Positions 8,258 through 16,305 of a DNA stretch of 49,345 nucleotides are shown here, in pieces. The notes under the pieces are model-generated. The model was given only the letters and a program-made list of their open reading frames with translations, searched no databases and was not told where the DNA came from. The stretch is taken from IMG/VR virus record IMGVR_UViG_3300006750_000014, positions 1 to 49,345 of that record; one strand, written 5' to 3'. How positions within the stretch are numbered: the first letter of the stretch is position 1; each line of letters begins with the position of its first letter. The translations under genes were made by a program, and so were the position numbers. This DNA is from a virus.

Positions 8258-9054
8258 CAACCCTAAGAGAAGAGTTTTTCGCAGAGCCAGATAGTGTTCG
8301 TTTGAAGCACTATAATAAATGGTATAATAAGGACCAATTAAGCTGGGGAGAGGTTGCCAAGCTAGTGGGGACATATCCAAACAAGGTTCGTAGAGATGCT
8401 ACTAAGCTTGGAGTTCAGTCTAGAGACAAAAGAGAGGCTCAAAAAGTGGCCATCTCGGAAGGTCGAAACGAGCATCCCACAGAGGGTAAAACTCAATCAC
8501 AAGAGACTAGAGCTAAGATCAGTGAAAGTCAAGGAAAAGTATGGGATGGATTGACTGAAAATGAAAGAAATGATCGGTCAAATATAGGCAAAGAAGCATG
8601 GAATAAAAAGACCCCCAGTGAGAGGGCGACCTTTTTTAAAAAGAGCAGCGAGGCGATCCAGCAGGCATCCAGAAATGGATCTAAGGCGGAGAACTTCCTG
8701 TTCGAAAAGCTCACTCAGGAGGGATATAGAGTAGACAAGCATAAAGAACATATCTTGCAGAACGAAAGGCTACATATAGACCTGTATGTTCCTTCATGTC
8801 GGGCTGCAATCGAGGTGGATGGGCCTCTACACTTTGAGCCCGTGTTTGGAGAAGACAAGCTTGAGAAGAGGCAGGCAGCAGATCAACAGAAGAATGGCCT
8901 GATTTTGTCTTCGGGAATGGTACTTATCAGAGTAAAATTAGTTAAGCGAGAATCTCAACGCTACATGAGAGAACTCTGGTCTAGCGTTGAAGAGGTTCTA
9001 GCTAAAGTAAAGAATAAGTTCCCCCCTGAACACGAGAGGTATTTTGAAGTATGA
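8254..9054 (+). CDS. Vsr-like PD-(D/E)XK endonuclease with NUMOD3-like and HTH segments (free-standing homing endonuclease candidate)
   Basis: The protein has 266 residues in three parts. Residues about 15-60 (NKWYNKDQLSWGEVAKLVG then KVRRDATKLGV) look like a helix-turn-helix. Residues about 75-90 (EGKTQSQETRAKISESQG) match the NUMOD3 repeat that binds DNA in homing endonucleases. Residues about 147-230 look like a very-short-patch-repair or EDxHD-type nuclease: KAENFLFEKL, then HIDLYVPSCRAAIEVDGPLHF, then a basic helix and VLIRVK. The aspartate in HIDLY, E-V-D and the histidine in GPLHF are the likely catalytic residues. It sits, overlapping by 4 bases on both sides, between glycan and DNA-metabolism genes. 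No intron or intein was seen near it, so it would move as an intergenic element. Confidence 0.7.
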   Translation: MTTLREEFFAEPDSVRLKHYNKWYNKDQLSWGEVAKLVGTYPNKVRRDATKLGVQSRDKREAQKVAISEGRNEHPTEGKTQSQETRAKISESQGKVWDGLTENERNDRSNIGKEAWNKKTPSERATFFKKSSEAIQQASRNGSKAENFLFEKLTQEGYRVDKHKEHILQNERLHIDLYVPSCRAAIEVDGPLHFEPVFGEDKLEKRQAADQQKNGLILSSGMVLIRVKLVKRESQRYMRELWSSVEEVLAKVKNKFPPEHERYFEV

Positions 9055-9806
9055 GTAATATAAAAGATGAAGATTTAAGCGTTGTAGGCATCATTGATGA
9101 GGTTATTGAAGACGAGGCTATTACTACCAACTCTTCTACCGAGCCTCAACACAAGTGTACTGATTCTGATTGGGTTGAGCATATCCTTGATCAGCTTGCA
9201 GACCATGAGCTTTCATATGGAAGTCCTACTACTGATGGACTACGACGTGTAGCTGAAGCGGTATTTGGCCAAATCCTTTTATCTGATACTCACATCCTTG
9301 AGGTTCCAGCCCAAGCCCTTACTGGTAAGTGTACTGCTAAGCATAGACTTGTCTTTGAAAGAAATGATGGTAAAGGAACCCTGGATGTTTCGGCCTGTGT
9401 CGATGTTGTCGGCAGTAAGTTGCCCTCTCCTTTTAATCAGCATATTGTTGCTACTGCATGTACAAGAGCGGAAGGCAAGGCTTTGCGTCGTGCTTTAAAG
9501 ATTCGTGTACAAACAGCAGAAGAGATAATAACAACCGAAGATCCTGATGAGGATGTTGGTGGAGAACCTATTAACGATCAGCAAATCCTGGCTATAAACC
9601 AGATGTGTAAGCGTAATAACGTCAATGCGTTGGCCGTTATTCAAGAAACAGCGAAAGCTGCAAAGAAGCTCAGAGATGTTAAAAACATTGAGGGGCGATT
9701 TATTCTGACTAAGTTGGCAGAATATCAACGTAACCAGTCTACTATCAGTGAAGATCTAGTAGGCTATGATGAAAACTGGAAAGAATCGTTCGACAAGAAG
9801 AGGTAA
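9051..9806 (+). CDS. Putative single-strand annealing / recombination protein (RAD52- or DdrA-like)
   Basis: The protein has 251 residues. Residues about 60-160 contain TTDGLRRVAEAVFGQILLSD, then TAKHRLVFE, then VATACTRAEGKALRRALKIR. The last element resembles the T-R-A-x-A-R-A-L-R helix near the end of the annealing domain in RAD52/DdrA-type phage proteins. The C-terminal part (INDQQILAINQMCKRNNV then IEGRFILTKLAEYQ) resembles the small helical tail found on phage annealing proteins. The N-terminal 40 residues are acidic and probably disordered. In phages such genes lie among replication genes and pair complementary strands. The next gene encodes a zinc ribbon, also often near recombination genes. 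The family link is based on a few motifs and is tentative. Confidence 0.45.
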   Translation: MSNIKDEDLSVVGIIDEVIEDEAITTNSSTEPQHKCTDSDWVEHILDQLADHELSYGSPTTDGLRRVAEAVFGQILLSDTHILEVPAQALTGKCTAKHRLVFERNDGKGTLDVSACVDVVGSKLPSPFNQHIVATACTRAEGKALRRALKIRVQTAEEIITTEDPDEDVGGEPINDQQILAINQMCKRNNVNALAVIQETAKAAKKLRDVKNIEGRFILTKLAEYQRNQSTISEDLVGYDENWKESFDKKR

Positions 9807-9809
9807 GAA

Positions 9810-10202
9810 ATGACTGTTGCTAGAGTTAAGATAACTGATGCTATCTGGATGGATGTAGACTCCGATAAAGAAGTTGACTTGTTCAAGGGTATGGCCCGTG
9901 TCCAAGAAATCTTCCAGCATAGCCAGTGTGGAAAATGTGGAAACAAGGATGTGAGATTTGTTTGTCGTCAAGATAAAGATGACAATGACTGGCTAGAGAT
10001 AGTTTGCCAAAGCATTCAATGCAGAGCAAAGCTAGTCTTTGGTCAAGTCAAAGGAAAGGGTGGAGAGATTTACCCTAAGCATAGATGGAGTCTACTATCT
10101 GATACGCAGAAGCAAGGACGAGCAGATGAAGAGGCTTATGCAGAACAACACTCGGGCTTCTTGCCCAATAAGGGTTGGTTCGTATATAAAAAGAAGGACT
10201 AG
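9810..10202 (+). CDS. Zinc-ribbon protein of unknown function
   Basis: The protein has 130 residues. Two cysteine pairs, QCGKCGNKDVRFVC at about residues 39-52 and VCQSIQCRAK at about 66-75, form a zinc-ribbon pattern. The segment RWSLLSDTQKQGRADEEAYAEQ and a final KGWFVYKKK follow. Small zinc ribbons of this kind occur in phage replication or recombination regions and probably bind nucleic acid. The gene starts 3 bases after the putative annealing protein and is the last gene before the terminator at 10255. I do not recognise a specific family. Confidence 0.65.
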   Translation: MTVARVKITDAIWMDVDSDKEVDLFKGMARVQEIFQHSQCGKCGNKDVRFVCRQDKDDNDWLEIVCQSIQCRAKLVFGQVKGKGGEIYPKHRWSLLSDTQKQGRADEEAYAEQHSGFLPNKGWFVYKKKD

Positions 10203-10254
10203 AAGTAGTCCTGTTGCGACTGGCGGTGTGACAACCGTGACGTCGGGCAAGTGG

Positions 10255-10298
10255 GGGGTCGGGGTCAAAAGAATTTAAATGACCCTGGCCCTTTTTTT
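10255..10298 (+). terminator. Rho-independent terminator closing the + strand block
   Basis: A 12-pair stem (10255-10266 with 10281-10292, three G-T wobbles) encloses a 14-base AT-rich loop and runs into a tract of seven T residues. It lies 52 bases after the zinc-ribbon gene stop. The T tract is on the + strand only, so it stops rightward transcription. The converging - strand gene ends at 10297, inside this element. Confidence 0.85.
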
Positions 10299-10566
10299 AA
10301 TCTTTGCCCTGTTCTGGGTCAGCCTTTTTTCTATACGGGAAGATGCGATTTAAGAATTGACGCCTCTTATGACAGCCGCACCAACGCATCCCACTTGCTT
10401 GCTGAATGCCTTCTTCTGTCAAGCCGAACTTCTCGAATACCTTATGTAAAGTATCTCCCACTCCTTGGGAATCTTTGGTGTGGATATTGTCTAAGCGTAT
10501 GTCTTCGTTTTTCTCAAGATGAGCCACCACCTCATCTATTCTTTCAGCGATAGGCTTCTCATTCAT
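10297..10566 (-). CDS. Small conserved-looking phage protein with C-G-C motif, unknown function
   Basis: The ATG at 10566 has GGAG a few bases upstream and gives 89 residues. A longer frame starting at 10626 would overlap the tail-tip gene and lacks a better site. The first half is acidic and helical (PIAERIDEVVAHLEKNEDI). The second half has GMRWCGCHKRRQFLNRIFPY, a compact cysteine and basic cluster that could bind metal or nucleic acid. It is the last gene of the morphogenesis block, directly after the tail-tip gene, where phages often place small tail accessory or lysis-related proteins. No transmembrane segment is present in the chosen form, so a holin is unlikely. Confidence 0.6.
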   Translation of the reverse strand: MNEKPIAERIDEVVAHLEKNEDIRLDNIHTKDSQGVGDTLHKVFEKFGLTEEGIQQASGMRWCGCHKRRQFLNRIFPYRKKADPEQGKD

Positions 10567-10582
10567 AATCTTCTCCGTTAAA

Positions 10583-13500
10583 TTATCCCTGAGTATCAGG
10601 ACCACAAACACATAAAGACAAGTCACCCGTAGGCATAACCATTACTAACTCACTGCACTCTGTAATAAACCCCGTCAGATTTGCACAAGTATAGTTTACG
10701 TCCTTCACATATCCAGACCCGTCTTTATTCACATTGATACCACATATGTAGTTAAGGCTCCAAGTGCCTGTAGCATTATCAATAAGTCTTGGCGAGCCAG
10801 TTATAGAAACATATACATCTCTTGAGCAAGAATCTAAGTGTCCGCTGATTGCAAACCCAAGCCCATTTCCAGCAAGAGGCTTACAGCCAGAGCCGGGTAG
10901 GCCAAGGATATTTTGAAAGAGCAATCTCTTAGTATCATGTATTTCATCAGTTACGTTTCCAACGGAAGTAACCGTACGTTCATCATCGTTCTCTCCCCAT
11001 CCACTAAACGATCCCACATTAAGACGGTTGATCGGATAGGCATAATATTTACAGTCTACATTATCATAATATGTAGGAATTTTACCAATCCCTGTAGGAG
11101 GAGCAATAGTCCAAGGCCATGCTACATCTACTAGCTTACTAGTCACCGTTGTTCCATCAGCTTTATACATTGTGCTGGAATTATTAACGGTCGCTCCAGA
11201 AGAGGATAATAAACAAAAGCCTGTTGGGGTAACATGAACAGGTCTAGGGGGCTGAGGAGTAGTCCATACTCCTCTGTCTCGATCCAGACGAAGATCAAGA
11301 GGAGCTAATGGCCATGACTTTGGATCTTGCAGCCATCCATCCATAAACTTATCATGCAAAGTAGAAGTCTGAAAACTCCCCGCTCGTGCATCAGCAGGAG
11401 CATCTGCCTTGTTTGGAACGGGCTTGCCTTCAAGATCATATCCCCACTGTTGAATAAGCAGAGGACCACGAAGTGCAAAAAAGCGATAATCGCTAGAATA
11501 ACCCTCTGCATTATCAGCCCCCTCTGTTATTGCCCATCCACTTTGAGGAGGGGTGGAGCCGCGAGCTAAAATCTCAATATCATGCCCACTCAAAGCGGTA
11601 TCAGAACGATCTGTTGGTAGAGAAGAACTAGGATTTGCTAAAGCGTCTAGATAATCTAAAGTGACTGCTAAGCCAGTATAGCTTCTAACGGGAGGATCGG
11701 ACTGTCTAGCGTGACCGGGAAAGTCTGTACAATAGCCTCCTCCCCAAGAAGTATATTGAGAAAGATTCCCATCCCCAGCCTTTGACACAGGGCGTAGTAA
11801 TCCATCCATACTCATTATTGCTGACTTAGCATATACGGCATCTGTTGAGATTCCTAGAGTTAGCTCACGAACAGCGTGACTAGCTAGCTCGTTTCTATAG
11901 CCCGGCCCCACATCAAGATATCTACCAACAAAAGTATGATGAGCACTCTTAGGAACTCTATCGGTGCGTCCAAGCTGATTCAATAAGATTTGTCTTCCAC
12001 GGGCAATAGAGGCTCCTACTTGCCTACGCAATGCATTCTGAGCACGTATATTCCTCATGTTGCTTAGACGAGTTTGACCAACCTGCTTTAATCTCTCCGC
12101 ATTATCTTTATTAAATCTACCAAAAGTAGGAGTATATGTACTGAATTGGTATTCGGTAGTAAAGCCACCCGCTCCAGCATTCACTGTTATATTAGTGACA
12201 TTCGGACCAAATTCTCCGGTCCATTCATTCATATCTATAGATATATGAGGTATGATTGGACTACATTGATATAAGCTCTGAACTCTGGTCCCAAGGTATT
12301 TCTGGGTGCCCTGTGAGTGAGGAGGGCTTGCTGAATCTACTGAAAACAGCTCAGCACCAAGAGGAATATTAGGAAGGCCCGCAACAGTAATCGATCCTCT
12401 TTCGCCTTTACGCATTTGAGTGACTGAATCGCTCACCTTGTTATAGGCGGCTTGATTCATGATAGTATCGCTACCATACTCCCACGGAACAAAACCATCG
12501 TCTGTTTCTAGATCAACCTGCCCTGGCAATCCAGCTACCCCCCAGGCACCATACACCTGAACATGATTCAATGTTGGAGCAAGGGCAGCACTTGGAGCTA
12601 ATGCAAAGTGGAGAGCACCTAAAGCAAACTGTCCTCGATCTTGAATCAATGGATTAGCATTAATAAGAGCCTCATCATCTAATAGAATATCAAGGCCCCC
12701 GAAGGCTTCAATAAAATTATTGGTATCGCTAGTATTATTGGTAACAGGAGCATTGGTTTTTAATAAAAAGGAAATAGTAGAGGCTGCTGGAACAAGAGGA
12801 GTGCCCATTACCCAACGCTCATCTACCTCTGCCTTAACCCATAGTTCACCTACTCCATCTGTTATGTAATTATCATCTCCTAGCTTAGAAGGGTCTGCCG
12901 TATAAGAGAAAGCACCTCCTCCAATTCTCTGTGCTGAGACAAGAGGGAACTTAACAATAGGCTGATACTTTCCGGTCTCATCGCGGAAAAAATCTGTAGA
13001 TGTGCTGTCATGAGTTAAGCCAATCACTGTAGTTACATCATCATTAACCCAGCACCCCTCAGTAGAAGGCTCATGAGAATACCTTAGCTTTGATGATTCT
13101 GGATCTGTTGTAAAGCAAACAAAAGAGGTGGCATTTACCAACCACTGCTTACCATAGAACTCATCAGCATATGTTCGAACAAACTCATATGCCATCTCTA
13201 AGTCTTTGGCTTCTGCCTCATTAAATGCCTTGTCTAAGCTGTTAGCGTCAGGCCCGCCAATACTAATAGCTGCTGCTGGCAGCTTCTCGTTTAACGCATC
13301 CATTAATAATTGCTGACGGAACCTTTTATGTTGTTTGATTGTCCTTAACCATACAGCGAAATCTCCATCTATAAAATGGGTTACTTCTTTCCATGCATCA
13401 ATATCACTTAAAGCCGCACGCAATTCTCTCTCTGTTATCCATTGGAATTGAGCAGCAAAAGGAGTATTTAAAGAGACATTTAAACGAGACAAATCCATGC

Positions 13501-14752
13501 GGACACTATACTCATCGTTTGCTACAGTAGCATGGATCAAGTCTCCATTTATATCTAGCCCCCAGAATGGTAGCATATTAGAAGCGGAAGCCTCAAAGTG
13601 CTGACGCAACTCTCCACCTATAAGGTAGGTAGAAGTGCTTTCATTCCGTATCTCTTCACCTTTAGTATAAGCAAGAATACCCCCATTGGCTTTGGCAACA
13701 GCGGCTTGCTTAGCGGCTATAAAATCATCTATAACCCCCAAGGTAGGTTGGGTAGAACGCACAGCAACACGGACTTTTATCATCTTGAATACATTACCGG
13801 CATTGCGGAACGGTAATAGCTCAACATAATAATCGCACCCCGCGTCCTGACATACCTGACTTATCATCTCCATTAGGCTGATATTAGGCCCAGAGATTCT
13901 ATAGTACAAAGGAGTAAAAGGGATCTCTCTAATATCTATGAGATAAAAAGAGGCATTTAAGTTTGCGTTAGGGATAGTCTGAAAGACAGGATCGGTAATT
14001 ACCGCGTCTCTTTCAATAATACCATATCCATCATCTGCTGGATCAGGGCCTACGTAGAGAATGCGAGCGTCACGGCACCAGTCGTCATAGAAAAACGATG
14101 CCATAGGTCTATTGTTTGCTGCTGTTAATGTCGAGATAGCACAACGAACATCGTTCCAGACCATTCCTCTAGAGTTGGCTTGGTTGCCAATAGTATTAAG
14201 CCATGAGACTCCTCCTATAGCTTGAGCAGGAGAAGATGTGCAGGTATCGCCCAGACTTTCAATAAACCCATAGGCATTGATTAGGTTCCATACGCCAGAA
14301 GTTTGGCCAGGAAAATTATTAACAATTACCTGAGTATTTTCGATAATTACGCGAGGATCAACAAGCTTAACAGTATAGACAGGATTTCCATTGGCATCGT
14401 TTTTTTGAGTCCATCCTTCAACTATACCCGCATACTCAAAGCCTCCGCGATCAGCTTCGGTAGCTCCATCGGGATCTTCTTCAACACGAAAATAAGCCGC
14501 TACTCCTGGCTCTGGAAAAGTAAAGCCTGGATCAGCTAAACTAGAAGAGGATTGTCTAGCTAGAGACTGATCCCACCAGACCCTTGGGCCTGCACAAGTG
14601 TCTTGTATAAGCTCAATGCTCATACTAGAAGACTGCTCATTCCATCCTGCTTGAGCATTAAAGCTTAATACACTACAACCGCAAAAAAGAACCTGTGGGA
14701 TAGGCCCATAGATTCTAGCGGGAGTACATAAATTTTGACCTAATACAGCCAT
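10583..14752 (-). CDS. Tail tip / tail hub-like structural protein (large)
   Basis: The protein has 1,389 residues. AGGA six bases before the ATG supports the start. It is third in order after the tape measure, where siphophages encode the hub and tip proteins. Residues about 100-135 (GFEYAGIVEGWTQK then NPVYTVKLVDPR) resemble the beta-rich entry to a baseplate-hub domain. A long middle part is mixed, and the end is beta-rich and rich in glycine, serine and cysteine (RDVYVSITGSPRLIDN, VMPTGDLSLCVCG). The size and low-complexity beta composition suit a protein that contacts the host. No enzyme motif was recognised. Whether it is hub, tip or fibre is inferred from gene order. Confidence 0.6.
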   Translation of the reverse strand: MAVLGQNLCTPARIYGPIPQVLFCGCSVLSFNAQAGWNEQSSSMSIELIQDTCAGPRVWWDQSLARQSSSSLADPGFTFPEPGVAAYFRVEEDPDGATEADRGGFEYAGIVEGWTQKNDANGNPVYTVKLVDPRVIIENTQVIVNNFPGQTSGVWNLINAYGFIESLGDTCTSSPAQAIGGVSWLNTIGNQANSRGMVWNDVRCAISTLTAANNRPMASFFYDDWCRDARILYVGPDPADDGYGIIERDAVITDPVFQTIPNANLNASFYLIDIREIPFTPLYYRISGPNISLMEMISQVCQDAGCDYYVELLPFRNAGNVFKMIKVRVAVRSTQPTLGVIDDFIAAKQAAVAKANGGILAYTKGEEIRNESTSTYLIGGELRQHFEASASNMLPFWGLDINGDLIHATVANDEYSVRMDLSRLNVSLNTPFAAQFQWITERELRAALSDIDAWKEVTHFIDGDFAVWLRTIKQHKRFRQQLLMDALNEKLPAAAISIGGPDANSLDKAFNEAEAKDLEMAYEFVRTYADEFYGKQWLVNATSFVCFTTDPESSKLRYSHEPSTEGCWVNDDVTTVIGLTHDSTSTDFFRDETGKYQPIVKFPLVSAQRIGGGAFSYTADPSKLGDDNYITDGVGELWVKAEVDERWVMGTPLVPAASTISFLLKTNAPVTNNTSDTNNFIEAFGGLDILLDDEALINANPLIQDRGQFALGALHFALAPSAALAPTLNHVQVYGAWGVAGLPGQVDLETDDGFVPWEYGSDTIMNQAAYNKVSDSVTQMRKGERGSITVAGLPNIPLGAELFSVDSASPPHSQGTQKYLGTRVQSLYQCSPIIPHISIDMNEWTGEFGPNVTNITVNAGAGGFTTEYQFSTYTPTFGRFNKDNAERLKQVGQTRLSNMRNIRAQNALRRQVGASIARGRQILLNQLGRTDRVPKSAHHTFVGRYLDVGPGYRNELASHAVRELTLGISTDAVYAKSAIMSMDGLLRPVSKAGDGNLSQYTSWGGGYCTDFPGHARQSDPPVRSYTGLAVTLDYLDALANPSSSLPTDRSDTALSGHDIEILARGSTPPQSGWAITEGADNAEGYSSDYRFFALRGPLLIQQWGYDLEGKPVPNKADAPADARAGSFQTSTLHDKFMDGWLQDPKSWPLAPLDLRLDRDRGVWTTPQPPRPVHVTPTGFCLLSSSGATVNNSSTMYKADGTTVTSKLVDVAWPWTIAPPTGIGKIPTYYDNVDCKYYAYPINRLNVGSFSGWGENDDERTVTSVGNVTDEIHDTKRLLFQNILGLPGSGCKPLAGNGLGFAISGHLDSCSRDVYVSITGSPRLIDNATGTWSLNYICGINVNKDGSGYVKDVNYTCANLTGFITECSELVMVMPTGDLSLCVCGPDTQG

Positions 14753-14760
14753 TTTAAATC

Positions 14761-16290
14761 CTAAGAGCTACAGTTATTGTAAGTAAAGGCGATAGTTTTT
14801 GTATATCGACCAATAGTAAAGTTCCAGTTCTGGCTCTGAGCTGATACAAATACCTGACTATTTGCACTAGCAAGATCTCCAGAGATCACTGCGATAAAAT
14901 CATCAACAGCACCAGTTGGAACAGGAGCATAAATTGCATCAACTGTAGAACAGTCTGTAGGAGGCAGGGTTACTAGCTCGATACTTACTGTCCTTGTGCT
15001 TGCTGTTATTGTCCCAATGTCTTGTAGAATTGGCCCTTGGGCTCGTCCTAATACTGTCTGAGTAGCAAATACATCTGATGCCAACGTGTCGTCAATAGAG
15101 ATGTTTTGGGAAAGTATGCATTCGCCAGTGATGCAGCCGCTTGGAATTGTATCAAACGTATAATCATAAGAGATTGTTCCTTCAATAGGATTGATGCCTA
15201 CCGAACGACTACGAACTGTTGCGTTAAGTGATCGGTTAAAACACGATCCACTAACAGCGGCGTATGCTGTCTTTGCCCTTTGAAATAACCTATCCTTTAT
15301 TATATTATAGTACCCCGAAGCAGCAGAATATTTGCTAGAACCAACATTAAAACCATTTTGACTACCTCCATCTCCAGTATACGTTATTGATGCTAAGCCT
15401 TCAATATTCCCATTGATACCAACAGTAGCAATTCCGTCTTCTTGGCCAATATTAATGTCAAAATTTTCAATAGCGTTATTAGGCAAACTGTCTGAACCGC
15501 TAGGAGTAACAATAAAAGTTTCAACAACTTGAATAGACCCGGCAGTTTTATCAGTAGAGACTTGGCGGAAATGATTAAACACATCCTGTTGAGAGAAGTA
15601 GGCTGTTCCAGGCAAACCTAGAACCCCTGTAAGGGTAACAAACTCAGCATCAAAGCCAAGCCTATCAATAGCATAATCACGGGCATCTTGCCACGGAATG
15701 TTGCCAACCTCAGTTCCAGTATAAGTTTTTCTTGCAACCACATTAACTGTATGAGTAACAGCCATTTTATGGCCAAACTTTTCATCAGTACCATCAAGTA
15801 GCTGCCAATCAAAAGGCATTCTTTCATCAGCGAAATCAACGTCCCATGTCTCAGTAGCACTCTCAATAAAAGGAGGAAAAGAAGTTCCATTATTAAATGT
15901 ATCGTTTCCGCTACCTAATTTAATGGTAGGCATAACAAAATCAATTTTATATGACGCACGACGAGTCATATTATCGCTTTCACGATCAAAGGCATATCCT
16001 TCTACTATCGGATAACCACTAATAATTGGACTGTCATTACAAGAAATGGCTAAAAGACGCCCATCTGTATCTAGAGCATCCTTTAAGAGTTCAATCTTTT
16101 CAGACACCCCAAGTATACCGCTACTTAACTGAGTAGTTCCCGTTAAGAGCAGATCTCCTTCTAGAGACACAGAATGAGTAATTCCATAGCCAGAGCCATC
16201 TGGAGTTTTTAGTGGTCGAGACTGAATCGAAAAGAAAGGTCTTGGCCTGAAGTTGTAGTCTCCATAAGCAAATGATAATCCGCTTGACAT
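14761..16290 (-). CDS. Distal tail-like structural protein
   Basis: The protein has 509 residues and lies directly downstream of the tape-measure gene, with 15 bases between them. In siphophages this position holds the distal tail protein, which joins the tube to the tip. The N-terminal part (YNFRPRPFFSIQSRPLKTPDG) followed by alternating beta-type segments rich in threonine, serine and glycine suits a tail structural protein. Several cysteines occur in the C-terminal part (SGCITGECIL, PPTDCSTVD). I see no enzymatic motif. It could also be a second hub protein. The assignment is positional. Confidence 0.5.
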   Translation of the reverse strand: MSSGLSFAYGDYNFRPRPFFSIQSRPLKTPDGSGYGITHSVSLEGDLLLTGTTQLSSGILGVSEKIELLKDALDTDGRLLAISCNDSPIISGYPIVEGYAFDRESDNMTRRASYKIDFVMPTIKLGSGNDTFNNGTSFPPFIESATETWDVDFADERMPFDWQLLDGTDEKFGHKMAVTHTVNVVARKTYTGTEVGNIPWQDARDYAIDRLGFDAEFVTLTGVLGLPGTAYFSQQDVFNHFRQVSTDKTAGSIQVVETFIVTPSGSDSLPNNAIENFDINIGQEDGIATVGINGNIEGLASITYTGDGGSQNGFNVGSSKYSAASGYYNIIKDRLFQRAKTAYAAVSGSCFNRSLNATVRSRSVGINPIEGTISYDYTFDTIPSGCITGECILSQNISIDDTLASDVFATQTVLGRAQGPILQDIGTITASTRTVSIELVTLPPTDCSTVDAIYAPVPTGAVDDFIAVISGDLASANSQVFVSAQSQNWNFTIGRYTKTIAFTYNNCSS

Positions 16291-16305
16291 TTTTTTTAAT
16301 CCTTG

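Noticed and set aside
8254-9054. Group I intron or intein around the endonuclease
   Set aside because: Neighbouring genes overlap it by four bases and are intact; no intron core or intein splice residues were seen.
10203-10296. tRNA or other structured RNA gene
   Set aside because: The gap is short and its structure is explained by the terminator; no cloverleaf was found here or in other gaps.
10251-10553. 100-residue + strand frame
   Set aside because: It passes through the terminator hairpin and is antisense to the small gene at 10297-10566.
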